Assembly: GCA_020881915.1 (NCBI GenBank)
Contig: JAJFPB010000003.1
Location: 2,542,001 to 2,606,000 of the forward strand
From: Paramyrothecium sp. XJ0827
Taxonomy: Eukaryota; Ascomycota; Sordariomycetes; Hypocreales; Stachybotryaceae
Length of the DNA: 64,000 bases
Direction of reading: 5' to 3'
A model generated the notes under the pieces. That model did no database searches, had not been told where the DNA came from, and saw only the letters and a program-made list of their open reading frames with translations. Every line of letters begins with the position of its first letter. Position 1 is the stretch's first letter. Of the stretch, positions 37,578 to 50,379 are shown piece after piece. Position numbers and translations under genes: made by a program.

Positions 37578-38963
37578 ATGCCTCCCCCCCAGAAACCCGA
37601 GGCTCGCGCGGCCAACAAGGAGGAAAACGTCTACATCCCGTCCTTCATTAGTAAAAGACCTTTCTATGCCGGGGAAGAGGGCGACGACAATGACTACCTG
37701 AAGCACCAGCGTCGCGAGGAGCAAAAGGAAAAATCGACATGGTACGAACGCGGGAGGAAAGCAGGGCCTGCTGCAACCAAGTACCGAAAGGGAGCATGCG
37801 AAAACTGCGGTGCTATGACACACAAGGCCAAGGACTGCCTCAGCCGACCGAGAGCAAAGGGCGCAAAATGGACAGGCAAAGACATCCAGGCAGACGAAGT
37901 TGTCCAGGACATCAGTCTCGGGTGGGATGCGAAGCGCGATCGTTGGAATGGGTATGACGCCAAGGAATACCGCAAAGTTGTCGAGGAGTATAAACAGATG
38001 GAGGACTTGCGGAAAGAGGCCCGCAAGCGAACCGATGGCGAGGACGGTGATGAACAGGACGAGGACGACAAATACGCCGAGGAGAACGACATGAGCAGAC
38101 ATCAGAGCACTGCTACGAAGCAACTACGACTACGAGAAGACACAGCAAAGTACCTGATTAATCTGGACCTGGAGTCAGCAAAATATGACCCCAAGAGTCG
38201 ATCGTTAGTCGATAGTGGTGCAACCGCGGACAAGGCTGCTGAGTTGTACGCCGAGGAGGGTTTCATGCGAGCCTCTGGCGACGCAAGCGAATTTGAAAGG
38301 GCACAGCGGCTGGCATGGGAGACCCAGGAGAAGTCCGGCGACACGAGCCAGCATATCCAAGCGAACCCCACTGCAGGAGAGTTTTATCGAAAAAAGGAGA
38401 GGGAAGAGCGGGAAAAGCAACGCGCCGAGATGGAGAAGAAACTGCTGGAGAAATACGGAGGTGGCGACCAGAAGGCCCTGCCCGCCGCGCTGCGCAACAT
38501 GGCTGTCACCGAGTCGGAAACTTTCGTGGAGTACGACGATGCGGGTCTGATCAAGGGCGCACCGCGCAAGAAGGCCAAGTCAAAGTACACCGAGGACGTA
38601 CTCATCAACAACCATACGTCCGTCTGGGGCAGCTGGTGGTCCAACTTCACGTGGGGCTACGCATGCTGTCACTCGTCCATAAAGAACAGCTACTGCACTG
38701 GAGAAGACGGCAAGGCGGCATGGGAAGAGGCGTCGCGTCAAAGGAGCGGAGCGAACCTGATTGAGCCCAAAAAGGAGGATGACGCGGAAGAACCGCCAGT
38801 AGAGATCAAGAAGGAAGAGGAGGAAAGCAATACCAAGAAGCGAACACGGGAGGAGATGCTCAGCGGCGTCAGCGAAGCAGAGCTGGATGAGTATAGGCGG
38901 AAGCGGACAGCAGCCGACGATCCAATGGCCAAGCTGTTAGGTAGGGACGAGTTGGTCAATTGA
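37578..38963 (+). CDS. SLU7: Pre-mRNA splicing factor Slu7
   Basis: Intronless gene of 461 residues. Marks of the family in order: [15 protein letters not shown] near the N-terminus, a CCHC zinc knuckle ([14 protein letters not shown]) at about 75-88, [15 protein letters not shown] at about 113-127, an acidic linker, [17 protein letters not shown], and a C-terminal [18 protein letters not shown] segment followed by [16 protein letters not shown]. Slu7 acts at the second catalytic step of splicing, helping choice of the 3' splice site; it works in the nucleus and the knuckle is needed for its retention there. Length is normal. A Lys-rich motif (PRKKAKSK) may serve in nuclear import. Confidence 0.95.
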   Translation: MPPPQKPEARAANKEENVYIPSFISKRPFYAGEEGDDNDYLKHQRREEQKEKSTWYERGRKAGPAATKYRKGACENCGAMTHKAKDCLSRPRAKGAKWTGKDIQADEVVQDISLGWDAKRDRWNGYDAKEYRKVVEEYKQMEDLRKEARKRTDGEDGDEQDEDDKYAEENDMSRHQSTATKQLRLREDTAKYLINLDLESAKYDPKSRSLVDSGATADKAAELYAEEGFMRASGDASEFERAQRLAWETQEKSGDTSQHIQANPTAGEFYRKKEREEREKQRAEMEKKLLEKYGGGDQKALPAALRNMAVTESETFVEYDDAGLIKGAPRKKAKSKYTEDVLINNHTSVWGSWWSNFTWGYACCHSSIKNSYCTGEDGKAAWEEASRQRSGANLIEPKKEDDAEEPPVEIKKEEEESNTKKRTREEMLSGVSEAELDEYRRKRTAADDPMAKLLGRDELVN

Positions 38964-39262
38964 TTTTCCAGCTGGGGCAAAACAGCATACTCCGTACTTG
39001 AAGCTGGCGTCATGGTTACGGTATTTTGTATTACAAGACATAGGCATTCACGAAGCACGAGCACGAGCACGATGAGGCAATAAGTGATCCCAAAACAAAA
39101 AACCATTGTGGATTGCCTCCCAGCCAAAATTGATGAAATCATTCCATTTTTGTCCTCTTGCTAACGCCGCAAGCTATGAAGAAACACCCTATTCCATGAG
39201 TGGTATTCCTTGCCCACCAGCCCGAGACACGGGGGAGAATCATCAGAACATAGCTAATGCAT

Positions 39263-39983
39263 TTACTCGTCATCCTCCTCCTCACCCTCGTCGTCGCCCT
39301 TCTCGGCGGCCTTGGCCTTCTTTCTGCGGACACGGCCAGGGCGGCCACCGCCGTAGGGGGAGGTGAGAGCGAAGTCAATGTGCTTCTGGGAGTCGAGACG
39401 GACGATGAAAGAAGGAACGTTGACGATCTGCTTGCCGACGCGGATGTGGCGCTGACGGATCAGGACACGGGCGTGGTGGATGGACTTGGCAAGACCGAGC
39501 TTGTAGACGCAGGTCTGGAGGCGGCGCTCCAAGAAATCCTCAATCTTCAGAGCAAGCACGTAATCGAGCTTCATGCGGGACTCGTCGAGGACACCGACAC
39601 GGACGAGACGGCGAATCAGGGCATTGCCCTCGAACAGACGCTTGGGGTCCTTCTCGTCGAGAGTAAGAAGCTGACTGTAGGCCACCGCAGTTAGTACTTG
39701 CTCGTCGCGACAGCTAAACAGCACCAAGGGAAGCGTACCGGGCAGCACGACGAATCTTGGACAGAGTCAGACCGACTCGCCAGACCTCACGCTTGTTGCG
39801 CAGGCCATACTCGCCAACGAGCTTAAGCTCAGAGTCCCTGGGGTATAACGGTCAGTCTCCAAATCACAATCGACTTGAACAGAGTCAAGCTCATGTTCAG
39901 TGGCCGGTGAATACTGACAATCGAGCGGCCTCGAAGGGACGACGAGGGACACGGGAGGTCTTGGAATAGGCGCGGGGAGGCAT
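39263..39983 (-). CDS. RPS9: 40S ribosomal protein S9 (uS4)
   Basis: Three exons on the minus strand: 39983-39919, 39837-39739 and 39674-39263, 191 residues, the normal length. The start [20 protein letters not shown] and the S4 RNA-binding domain ([20 protein letters not shown]) are diagnostic, as is [20 protein letters not shown]. The C-terminus is basic then acidic, as usual. It is a small-subunit protein bound to the 5' domain of 18S rRNA and helps decoding accuracy. First intron has a GTCAGT donor. Head to head with RPL21, 413 bases apart. Confidence 0.97.
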
Positions 39984-40396
39984 CCTGCAGAAAAGAGGTC
40001 TTGTTAATTCGTGATCAACACGATGGGATCGCGACGGCGAAACTTACTTGGCTGGCTCCTTTGTCGTTGGCTGGTTGAACTTTTACACACACGATCACGA
40101 AGATCAGGCAAAGAAATGTTGGAACTTGTGGGGGTCGTAAATTTGGCAGGCGCATGTCACGTGCCGGACGAACCCTAAGCACTTTCGTGCGCGCCATCTG
40201 GCCCTGGGTGGGAACCCACACGTTCTGCCCTAGCTGCACTCGAAAAAAAAATTCGGATTATCTCAGCATCCGTCCGCACAAGCTCGGCCGCAAATCCACA
40301 ACACCAAAGAAAGCCTCTGTCGTTGATTGTCTTTCCGATCAACCCACAATCACCAACCTCGAATCTCGCCGCCGTCTCGGGACAACATAAGACGCG
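39984..40396. promoter_or_regulatory. Shared divergent promoter of RPS9 and RPL21
   Basis: Both ribosomal protein genes start from this 413-base stretch. It contains a CACGTG palindrome at 40158-40163 and an AACCCTAA telobox at 40171-40178, only eight bases apart. Such sites are known targets of Cbf1 and Tbf1 type factors in ribosomal protein promoters of several yeasts; use here is inferred. Confidence 0.7.
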
Positions 40397-41077
40397 ATGG
40401 GTCACTCTTACGGAAAGCGGGCGGGCACCCGAGTGCGTAACCCCTCTCGATTGATCCAGCGTCGCCGTTCGCTAACCCCTCGCAGTATGCCTTCAGCCGT
40501 CAGTTTCGCCAGAAGGGCATGATCGCCCTGAACACGTACCTCCGACAGTACCGGTTTGTGCTATCGATTCCGAGTCGAAGGGGATTTTCACTCACAGTTG
40601 GACAGTGTTGGCGACATCGTTGACATCCGAACGAACGGTGCCGTCCAGAAGGGGTAAGGGACTTTGCCAAAAAAATATCCCACTTGCAAAAACCATGCAC
40701 CTTGGTGGGAGATGGGACATGGACAGAAAGGCTAATGGCTGGACAGTATGCCCTACAAGGTCTACCACGGCAAGACCGGTGTCATCTACAACGTCACCAA
40801 GAGCGCCGTCGGTATCATCATCTACAAGAAGGTCAAGCACCGCTACATCGAGAAGCGAATCAACGTGCGCATCGAGCACATCTTCCCCTCGCGCTCGCGA
40901 GACGACTTCCTGAGGCGCGTGAAGGAGAACGCCGAGGCCAAGAAGCAGGCCCGCGCCAACGGCACCACCGTTGTCGTCAAGCGCCAGCCCGCCCTCCCCC
41001 GCGAGGCTCGCACAGTCTCCCTGACCGACACCCCCCCCGAGACCGTCACTCCTCTGCCTTACGAGACCACTATCTAA
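40397..41077 (+). CDS. RPL21: 60S ribosomal protein L21 (eL21)
   Basis: Four exons: 40397-40432, 40486-40553, 40606-40653 and 40747-41077, giving 160 residues, exactly the family size. Sequence marks: MGHSYGKRAGTR, YAFSRQFRQKGMIALNTYL, VGDIVDIRTNGAVQKGMPY and KVYHGKTGVIYNVTKSAVG. It binds 5S/25S rRNA near the central protuberance of the large subunit. All four splice phases close. Being broken into short 5' exons is typical for fungal ribosomal protein genes. Expected to be co-expressed with RPS9 from the common promoter. Confidence 0.97.
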
Positions 41078-42327
41078 AAGGTTGTTTGTCGGGGAAATGG
41101 GATGGAACTTGCTTCTTTTTTCTTGTGGTGTTGCGTCCGGATGGGAAAGAACTCAGCATGGCAAGGTCTGCATTTTTTGATGTCCATAGGGAAATGAGAC
41201 CAAGTGACATCTACCGCAGTTTCTGGTGCAGCATTAGGGTTCCAGTGAATGTCTACTGTACACAATGCGTTACTGTCGTGTCATGGTGGTCTTTGAAATG
41301 GACACAGTGCCTCGTAACTCACATGACACCATTGCCCACTCAATTGTGGCTTCTTCAAACTTAGTGAGGTATACGTCGGGGATTCTTTTGACTCGTAAGA
41401 GGCGAGTGCGAGTTATCGCCACACGATTTTGAGGCACGATGAGCTCAATTTTTTGCACTTTAAGGTCAAGGAAAGATACACAGTTTCAGACCCTCTACCG
41501 CTATGAACTCCATAAGGTAAGGGGTACCTTGTTCCAGAGCACTGCCAGCCCAACCAAGCGGCTCTATTACGTCTTTAATATTAATCAACACACTCCGAAT
41601 TTGTCTTAATATCACTTTGCATTCTTGTAACTTCCATTTCCGAGTGCCTTTTTTGCGTGATACTCATAGAGTTTACACCTTCTGGCATTATTTTCCATCG
41701 TTCTAAATCCTCTTCAAATTCCTTTCTACCTGATTTCCTTAGTCCCGTTTGAATATTTTCTTCAGCACTTCTCTTCAGGCCACCAAAGAAGAAGTTCTCA
41801 AAACTCCAAGCCTCGCCGAGATGATTGCTGCGACTGCAATGGTTGAAGTTTCGAGTGCGGCCCATCATGGCTAAAATGGAGATGTTGACCATCGGATCAT
41901 ACCCCATTCCGATACGCAGGCCGACGAAGATGCCCCACTCGTATTTGGGCTTTAGCTCGTCAAATGATGAGCGCCGCCGCCGACGCCGCCGCATGCTACA
42001 ACAGCTCAGCCACTCATACCGATTGCCTGCGCAAGCACGTCCAATTTGGCACAGGCTGACGACAGCTCCCACGAAATTACCCACTTCCTTCCGTGATCCT
42101 AGGACTCCAAGCCTTCCACTACCTACCATACCTTGCTTTACTCTTCCCAGCTCTTCTTCTACATCCAGCTGCCATTCCGGCGACCGCAAGCGACCGTTGA
42201 ACTGCGTCATCTTAGGCGAGCTAGGTGCGCATTCGCATTCGCAGCGACGACGCCGACATAGCATCTTGGAACCACGGCTTCGCATCCGTTCGTCACGGCC
42301 ACGGAGCGTGGCCACCCTGCTGGCACC
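41078..42327. other. Intergenic region and SLA2 leader
   Basis: Contains the RPL21 3' UTR and SLA2 promoter/5' UTR. Long frames open on both strands at 41581-42436 overlap each other, are low in complexity and match nothing, so they are not called. Confidence 0.45.
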
Positions 42328-45300
42328 ATGTCTGCCGGTATACGCACCGTTGAGCACACCAAGTGAGTCCAGCCGTCCGGCCACACTCACTTTTCCTGGA
42401 AATGGCCGGCAGCGAATCATCTGCGCGACTTTGTAACTGACTGTATCCCCTTAACCCCCTTCCAGGACCGACCAGGAGCTTGCCATCAACATTAAGAAAG
42501 CTACCAATGGCGATGAAATATCTCCCAAACGCAAGCATGTGCGTGCCTGCATCGTCTACACGTGGGACCACAAGTCCTCCCAAGCCTTTTGGGCGGGCAT
42601 CAAAGTGTTAGTCTCTCGGCACTCTCCACGGATTTGGCTTGTGGCTAACGGCATCTTTCCACCTACAGGCAGCCGATCCTCGCAGACGAAGTCCAGACCT
42701 TCAAGGCTCTCATCACCATACACAAGGTCCTCCAGGAAGGCCACCCGAGTGCGTTGCGGGAGGCTATGGCCAACCGCGGTTGGATCGACAGTCTGAACCG
42801 TGGCATGACCGGAGAGGGCATGCGCGGATACGCCCCTCTGATTCGAGAATACGTCTACTACCTCCTTGCGAAGCTCTCCTTTCATCAACAACATCCCGAG
42901 TTCAATGGCACCTTCGAGTACGAGGAATACATCAGTTTGAAAGCGATCAACGACCCCAACGAAGGCTACGAGACGATCAGCGATCTCATGGTCTTGCAAG
43001 ATAAGATCGATCAATTTCAGAAGCTCATCTTCTCCCACTTTAGGAGCGTAGGGAACAATGAGTGCAGAATTGCTGCTCTTGTTCCCCTTGTTCAGGAAAG
43101 CTACGGCATCTACAAGTTTATCACGAGCATGCTTCGAGCCATGCACTCCAGTCAGTTCCACTCTTCATATTGCAAACTCACGCAAGCTGACAGAGACATT
43201 TAGCTACGGGTGATGATGACGCCTTACAGCCATTGCGCCAACGATACGACGCGCAGCACTACCGTCTCGTCAAGTTCTACTATGAATGCTCCAACTTGAG
43301 ATATTTGACAGACCTCATCACAATACCGAAGCTGCCTCAAGACCCCCCCAACCTCCTCGCCGGAGACGATCAAGCCCCTGCCTTGCCTGCGCGACCCAAG
43401 CAAGAGATTGAACGAAAACCAACACCGCCTGTTCAACCGAAGTCAGAGGAGCCTGATGAAATGTCCGAATTCTGGAAGAGCGAACTCGATCGCCAGAATC
43501 GAGAGTACGAGGAACAACAGCGCGTACTTGAGGCTCAGCAGCAGGCCGCTCTGATGGCGCAACAGCAGGCTCAGCAGCAAGCTCAACGTGATTTTGAAGA
43601 TCAACAGCGTCGTCTGATGGAACAGCAACAGCGAGAGCAGGAGGCGCTACTGGCCCAGCAAGCTCAGTGGCAGACCCAAGGCAGATTGGCCGAGCTTGAG
43701 CGCGAAAACCTCAACGCGCGTGCGCAATACGAGCGTGATCAGCTTATGCTGCAACAATATGACCAGCGCGTCAAGGCTCTTGAAGGCGAGCTGTCTCACA
43801 TCCAGAACAGTCTGGGCCAGCAGCTCCTGAGCAAGGATGACCAGGTCAAGGCTTTGCAAGAACAGGTCAATACCTGGAGGACGAAGTACGAGGCCCTTGC
43901 CAAGCTTTACTCCCAGCTTCGGCAGGAACACCTGGATTTGTTGCAAAAATTCAAGGCGGTTCAGCTCAAAGCTGCCAGCGCTCAAGAAGCCATCGATAGA
44001 CGAGAAAAGCTGGAGCGGGAGATAAAGACCAAGAATCTTGAACTCGCCGACATGATCCGTGAGAGAGACCGTGCTCTCCACGACAAGGATCGGTTGAACG
44101 GTAGCAATAAGGACGAGGTTGAAAAGTTGAGGCGTGAGCTCCGCATGGCCCTGGACAGGGCTGACAACTTGGAGAGAAGTAAGGGCAACGAGCTCTCGAC
44201 AATGCTCTCCAAGTACAACCGGGAGATGGCGGACTTGGAAGAAGCGCTCCGGAATAAGTCAAAGGCATTGGAGGATGCTCAGGCCAGACTGAGGGATGGC
44301 AGTTCCGATTTGGAGCTCCTCCTCCGCGAGAAGGAGGAAGAACTCGAAGTATACAAGGCAGGAATGGATCAAACCCTGATTGAGTTGAACGAACTCAAGC
44401 AGAACCAAGGCGAAACAGACCACGCTCTAGACGGGCAGATCGATTCCTTGATCATGGCCAATCTCGACAAGATAAACGACATCATCGACTCTGTACTCCA
44501 GGCTGGCGTGTCTCGCGTTGACGATGCCTTGTACGAGCTGGATTCTTCCATGCAAGCAGGAAACCAAAATGCCTCTCCCTCATATGTTTTGTCGCAGATC
44601 GAGAAGGCGTCTGCTAGTGCTATGGAGTTCGCAACGGCGTTCAACAACTTTATTGCAGATGGGCCTAACAGCACGCATGCAGAGCTCATCAAGGCAATCA
44701 ATGTGTTTTCGGGATCAGTCGCAGATGTTTGCAGTAACACGAAGGGTCTGACTCGTCTGGCGACGGATGACAAAAAGACAGATCAGTTGCTGAATGGTAC
44801 CAGGCAGTCGGCGCTTTCGACTGTGCAGTTCTTCCGTGGGCTACAGAGCTTTCGCTTGGACGGGATGGACCCGCTACAAAAGACAGATGTGGTCATCAAT
44901 AGCAACAACGATGTTCAAATGAACTTGCAAAAGCTCAACAAGCTCGTTGAGAGCTTCGCACCTGGATTTGGCAAGCTAATGAACAACAAGGGAGACCTGG
45001 GAGATTTGGTTGACTCGGAACTGAGCAAGGCTGCAGATGCCATTGCAGCCGCCGCTGCACGACTGGCCAAGCTGAGGAACAAACCTCGGGATGGATACTC
45101 AACTTACGAGCTAAAGGTGCACGACTCAATCCTGGATGCAGCTACCGCCATCACAAACGCTATTGCCGAGCTCATCAAGGCCGCGACTTTGACGCAGCAG
45201 GAAATCGTCCAGGCAGGGCGGGGGTCATCGTCACGTACTGCTTTTTACAAGAAGAACAACAGATGGACCGAGGGGCTCATCTCAGCTGCCAAGGCCGTAG

Positions 45301-46060
45301 CTTCGTCGACGAATACCTTGATTGAGACTGCAGATGGCGTTTTGTCTAACCGTAACAGCCCCGAGCAACTTATTGTTGCGTCCAACGATGTAGCAGCATC
45401 GACGGCACAGCTGGTGGCGGCAAGCCGTGTGAAAGCAGGCTTCATGTCCAAGAGCCAGGAGCGGCTGGAACAAGCGAGCAAGGCAGTCGGAGCAGCATGC
45501 AGGTCACTGGTTCGCCAGGTGCAAAGCATGATCAAGGAGCGCAGCCAAGAGGACGATCAGGTGGACTATTCCAAGCTTGGTGCTCATGAATTCAAGGTTC
45601 GGGAAATGGAGCAACAGGTGAGTTGGCCCCCAACGGCTTTTTCTGGGCTTGTTTTCTTTCCCTTGTTCCCCCGGCCCTGTTCAATTCGTGCCGTGTTCGG
45701 GCTGCCCGAAGCTAGTGCATCTAGCAGCCCCGGTTCATTTGTTCAATGGTTTGGTACGGCCAAGCCTTTACGGAGACTCTTTGCCCACCTATTGATGCTG
45801 TCGCGCGTCGCATTCCTCGCCACGCACATGTGCAATCAGGGCATCCTCCCTTCAATAGGCATTTTGCCATGCCCGACAAGCGTCGAGTGGGGCTGGGGGG
45901 AGTAACATTAGCGCCAACGTTATCGAGGCCATTGTGATCAAGGCTAATTGGAGCTTTCCGCACGCGGAAACAGGTTGAAATTCTCCAGCTGGAGAACTCC
46001 CTAGCAGCAGCGCGCCATCGCCTCGGAGAAATGCGCAAGATCTCATACCAGGAAGAGTGA
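42328..46060 (+). CDS. SLA2: Endocytic actin-binding adaptor Sla2/End4
   Basis: Five exons: 42328-42362, 42466-42606, 42669-43150, 43204-45617 and 45974-46060, about 1052 residues, the usual length. An ANTH domain (about 10-275; ELAINIKKATN, VYTWDHKSSQAFWAGIKV) binds PtdIns(4,5)P2. A Gln/Glu-rich coiled coil (about 300-640; runs such as QQQAQQQAQ) binds clathrin light chain and Sla1. The C-terminal talin-like I/LWEQ module (about 790-1020; LIKAATLTQQEIVQAGR) binds F-actin. The protein couples the clathrin coat to actin during endocytosis. The last exon encodes only 28 residues (VEILQLENSLAAARHRLGEM) after a 356-base intron, long for this genome. SLA2 is the standard flank of MAT loci in filamentous ascomycetes. 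Confidence 0.95.
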
Positions 46061-49000
46061 GCTTGCTGTCACGGTGACGCCACTAGTATTGTCGTTGTGT
46101 AGCAGGACGACTGCTGTGTACTTGGATTGACCATGTGTGGAGATGGATGGGAGAGTGTAATGTAGGATCTCGAGCTAGGCGTAACGCCGTACGCAGCTAG
46201 GCGATAAGCCCAAGTCGAGGCTAAGCGATAAGCGCACGATGAGCCTGACGAGCTCAAAACGCGAAGAGCCAGCCGCTGCCATGACGTCGATAAGGAGGAA
46301 CACTTCGTCTCCGGCCAAATACCAAGCGAGATATGTTTGGAGAAGCTGATTGGCTGGAATACGAGGTAGAAGACAGTTGAATGCAAAACGTTAGCTGGGT
46401 GTGATTGACTTGCAGCACCGTGTACATGCCTGTGGAAGGGTTTGACGAATCTAGACAGAGTACCGCGACTTGGTTTGCCTCGGAGCGACGAAGTAGCAGC
46501 AGCTTCCAGCAAGTAGAAGGGCCAGTAGCCTCAACACTCCTTCGTCCCTGGGTGTGTGCACATCAAGGATGCCTTGCATCCAGTAATGCGCCGCCAGGGA
46601 AATAAATTCTGGATCCCTGTGTCACGGACCTTGGCTGAAAACGGACGATCAAAGCACGGTGACTCTGGGGTAGCGTTCGGGTGTCTAAGCTCGTGCGTCC
46701 GCGTAGTGCCGCCATCGGAGGAATGGTAAGCCGTTCGAGTTGTCGCCCAACTCAGGAGAAAGGTTGTTCTCGGCCGGAAGTTCAAGGTTTCTCGAGAATC
46801 GCCCCTTCGAAAAAGCAAAAGTCCAAGTATTCGGTCGGCATGTTGGCTTGCCTCCATGCACATCCTTGTAAGCTGCTGCCCGAAGTGGCCCGAAGTGACC
46901 ACGGGGACATGGATGTCAACGCTATCAAAGAACTTCGTGCGGATCACACCATGATCACACCTCGGTCCGAGCTAGAACCTGGCAACAGATGTGGGAAATC
47001 GAGCAACAGACAGAAAAAGCAAGTCACTGGATTTTCTCCCGGTCTACATGCGCAATCAAGTTTAAGCATAAGGCGAGGTACTGTAACTAAGAGCGGTGAG
47101 TTTGTGGCTTCATTAGGGTATTTCCCCTTTCGCTTCCGTAAACCACCACGTGCTGTGGATTGATTTGTAACACAGTACGGACTATTGACGAAACGCAGGA
47201 GTTGGAAATGGTGAATGTGAGATGCTCTAGTTGCTGGCTCGACAAGCCGCCATTGCAGTGAGCATGGCTGTAGGCGGCAAAACAGGTGTGACTGCAGAAT
47301 CAATGGATGACACGGGCGAAAGGGGAAAATTCTTAGATCGGAGGGACATCATCACCGACGTGAGCGGCAGGGAATAGAATGGACTACCCTGTAAAAAAAA
47401 AGTTAGAACAGAGCTCAAAGCGGAAGCGAGGGGGCGGTACAAAAAGCAAAGTGAGACAGGGGACATAACCAGGTTCTCGGGATTCAGGTGGGGTGAAGTG
47501 CAAGGAATCTGTCCCCTCTGATGTCGTATTGCAGCCATGCTGTACACTTTGCACGTAGGCGTTGTTGGTCCTTACAATTTGTACAGGCCCGCAACCTGGC
47601 TAGAGGCTCGAACCGAAAGGCAGGGCAGGAAAATGCCTCGGCGAGATGCAGGCAGCGGACAGATTTGTGACAAGTCAACAGAGAGCTGTTGGTGTTGAAT
47701 TGTGATGCAGTGTGCTGTGTGATGGGACCAACTGCATCTCCACACACCGCCAAGGCAATGACGCCCTGATGCTATGATCGAAATCCCGGCTAGAGGCTGT
47801 TCAAGGGAGTCGAGGGCCTGGCTCTATACGTTTGGTAAGAATGGATCGATGCGGGATTGTTTGGCTGAGAAGTCGAGGCTTAGCTTTGTTGCATCACCTC
47901 ACGAGTTACTGGCGGTTGGTTGAACGAAGCCGTATGTGAGCGCTATCAAGCGGCAGGGTGGGGGCACCTGCGATTTTGGGGGTGGCCTGGCCGCTTGCCC
48001 CACATGGCTGCACAGATGGAGCCAGATGAACAGCACCCTGGCATGTGCATGGCTGTGTCCACACTCCATCAGAGCGTCGTGAGGCGTCGTGTACTTCGTG
48101 CCGTGCTAGGGATCCTGCGAGTGAGACACTGCCAAGTCGAGAAAGGCCCCCAAATGCGAGTGTGTGGATCATACGACAGACGCGCAAGGGAGGGAGGGAG
48201 GGAGCTGACCTCGAGAAGCGCAGCGCTTTGGGAATAAAGCGGACGAGCAAATTGTGGCGGCAGCGGCAGCGGCAACGGAATGGACGGAAGGCCTTCCAGT
48301 AGCTGGAGATGAGGATGACAAGGGTGAGGGGGGGGGGGCCAAGGGCGGAGCTAGCACTCATAGATGATTAATAAGAAGTGAGTTAACATGGAATGATGGA
48401 AGGCCGATGGAAGGGCTGGACAGCGCGGCTGACGAGGCTTGAAGGATGAACGGAAAGGAATGGAGGAGGCGACGACGAGATGAGACTGAGATGGTTAAGG
48501 TTGGGTGGATGGCGGCGGTGGTGATTAACGTTAGGGTGGTGGCAGCACAGTGCAGGCGCCAGAGCCTGCCCGCTGCGGCTGTGGGGTAGCGTTCGCAACG
48601 CTCCGGCTCACTCTCCCCGCCAAAACGCGTTTATCGGATTGGGCCAGCCTCATCCCTTGCTTAGATCTTGTCGGTGTAACCACATCCGCAGCAGTAGTGC
48701 GCCATCTCCGCCCTGTCCAGGCACACACCCCTTCCCTGCAGATCCACTCCAACACAAACGTCTGCTTTGCGCCTCTGCCTCCCGCCCGTTGCTTCCAACC
48801 ATTTCGTCACCAGCATCTCGCTCTCGCTCAAATGCGCAACATTCTAGACTGGTTCTTATTAGAAGTGCACTCGCGGGAGACTGGATTAGCATAATTCATG
48901 ACCGTCAGCATTCAAGAAAGGCCTAGTCATGCGAGTGCAATTTGTGAAATATTGCGAAAATTAGCCTGCATCCCAAGAACTGTAGTTGATTCAAATTGTC

Positions 49001-49155
49001 ATCCTGATTGAAGAGAAGCCTGCAATAAATGAAATCCTCATATTCCTCCAGACCTCGACCCTTGATCTGAGGATGTATTTCCTCACGACCTCAATTGGAT
49101 ATGAAAGCAAAAAGCCATTCCTCACGCCCCCGATAAGCACGTATGCGTACAATCC
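46061..49155. other. Gene-poor region between SLA2 and MAT1-1-1
   Basis: About 3.1 kb with no supported gene. Open frames (for example 46681-47163 and 48550-48894) lack ATG context, splice partners and family resemblance. A run of 11 G lies at 48328-48338. The last 250 bases before MAT1-1-1 look AT-rich. The left border of the mating-type idiomorph should fall somewhere here. Confidence 0.45.
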
Positions 49156-50379
49156 TCAAAACATGAATTGGTAGTCTTGATGTGGATTATATTGTTGACC
49201 TGGAGGTCGTCCTGCAGCTTGAAAATGTGAGCGGCATCTCATTCGAAAAGGTAACGTACTTACTTCTTTCGCCCTCTTCCTGATTATGCCCCAGCAACAT
49301 GTCGACATCCCAAGGGCTATCGATATCGAAAGCTGCAGTATTGGAATCTGGTTCAAGCTTGAGTGTGGTGCATGCCTCAGCGCAGAGGCGAGAGCTGCTG
49401 TTAGAGTAGGCGTAAGGAGGACGTGTATCCGGCCAGTTGTAACGGACAGGAAGGTATGTATTGACGTGTTTGACTTGGTGAAAAGCGACGCCCAGCTCCC
49501 CAAACTCAGTCTCATTCCAGTCTTGCCCATAAAGATCCTTTGCTGCCTTCAAAGGAGTGTTGCGAACGTAGTGAATGAATTCATGCTTGGCTGGATTGAC
49601 AACTTGAGTGCGCGAACCTTCCACAGCGCTGGAATTTGTGGCCATCAAGCTGCTGCTGTTGGTATTGAGCCTGCACAGGAGCTGGTGACCATCTTCGGGT
49701 AAGTATCCTACGTGGATGAGTGTGTGGAGAAGATCCATCTCAGTGTTTGGAAAGGAGTCGTGTTGGATGTTTGCCGTTGCTAGAGCTGTTGCGTTCGCCT
49801 CCTGAACCAACTTCTCAGCGCCATTTTCGTCCTTATGAATGGACCAGCCGATTGTCGCCAGGTATTCTGATGGCTCAACAATCCTCATTGCTGGGCAGCA
49901 AACGCGCAAGAAAAAGGAAAGGGAGACCTTCTCTTTTCCCACCTCATCCCGAACAAAGGAGTAAACCTTTGCAATGAGTGCCCACTTGCTTCTAAACGGA
50001 TCTTTACTCCATAGAGTTGTCAAGAAACCCGATGCAGCCTTTTGTGGAACGTCCGGGAAGATCTTCAGGTAATAGCCTGCGGCGAAGTCAGAGTTTGAAC
50101 TGGTGCACAACTATCAGCGAGAAGCTTACTTCGAAATGCCATGAATGCATTCAGAGGTCGCTTTGCTCGTTCATGAGAAGCGGGAAGCGATTGTCCCGAA
50201 GTTGTGGTGCAGCTCGAAAAGTCAACGGTCTCTATGGCACTGCTGTCATCATGATCTTTCTTCGAGCTGTCAAAGAACTTCTGGGCGACTTCGTAAATGG
50301 TATCGTCATTGAGCAGATTGAGAAGTTCTTCTGTCGTTAAGGCGGACAGCCGCCGCATAAGCTTTGCTCTGTTTGCCAT
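49156..50379 (-). CDS. MAT1-1-1: Mating-type protein MAT1-1-1 (alpha-box factor)
   Basis: Three exons on the minus strand: 50379-50130, 50076-49264 and 49217-49156, about 374 residues. The alpha box spans about residues 70-165 and starts RAKRPLNAFMAFR, followed across the first intron by SYYLKIFPDVPQKAASGFL and LWSKDPFRSKWALIAKVYSF. The first intron sits inside the alpha box and splits a Ser codon, a position typical of this family. The third exon gives a short tail ending in DYQFMF. By family it is the master transcription factor of MAT1-1 identity, acting in the nucleus on pheromone and receptor genes. I chose MANRAKLMRRLS (50379) as start; an in-frame ATG 14 codons upstream (50421) is possible but its residues are hydrophobic and atypical. 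Confidence 0.93.

Noticed and set aside
41581..42436. Overlapping frames on both strands upstream of SLA2
   Set aside because: The two mirror each other, are Ser/Arg-rich and match no family; the region fits a long leader.
48550..48926. Possible small genes between SLA2 and MAT1-1-1
   Set aside because: Frames of about 95-115 codons overlap each other and lack introns, motifs and any known MAT-associated gene content.
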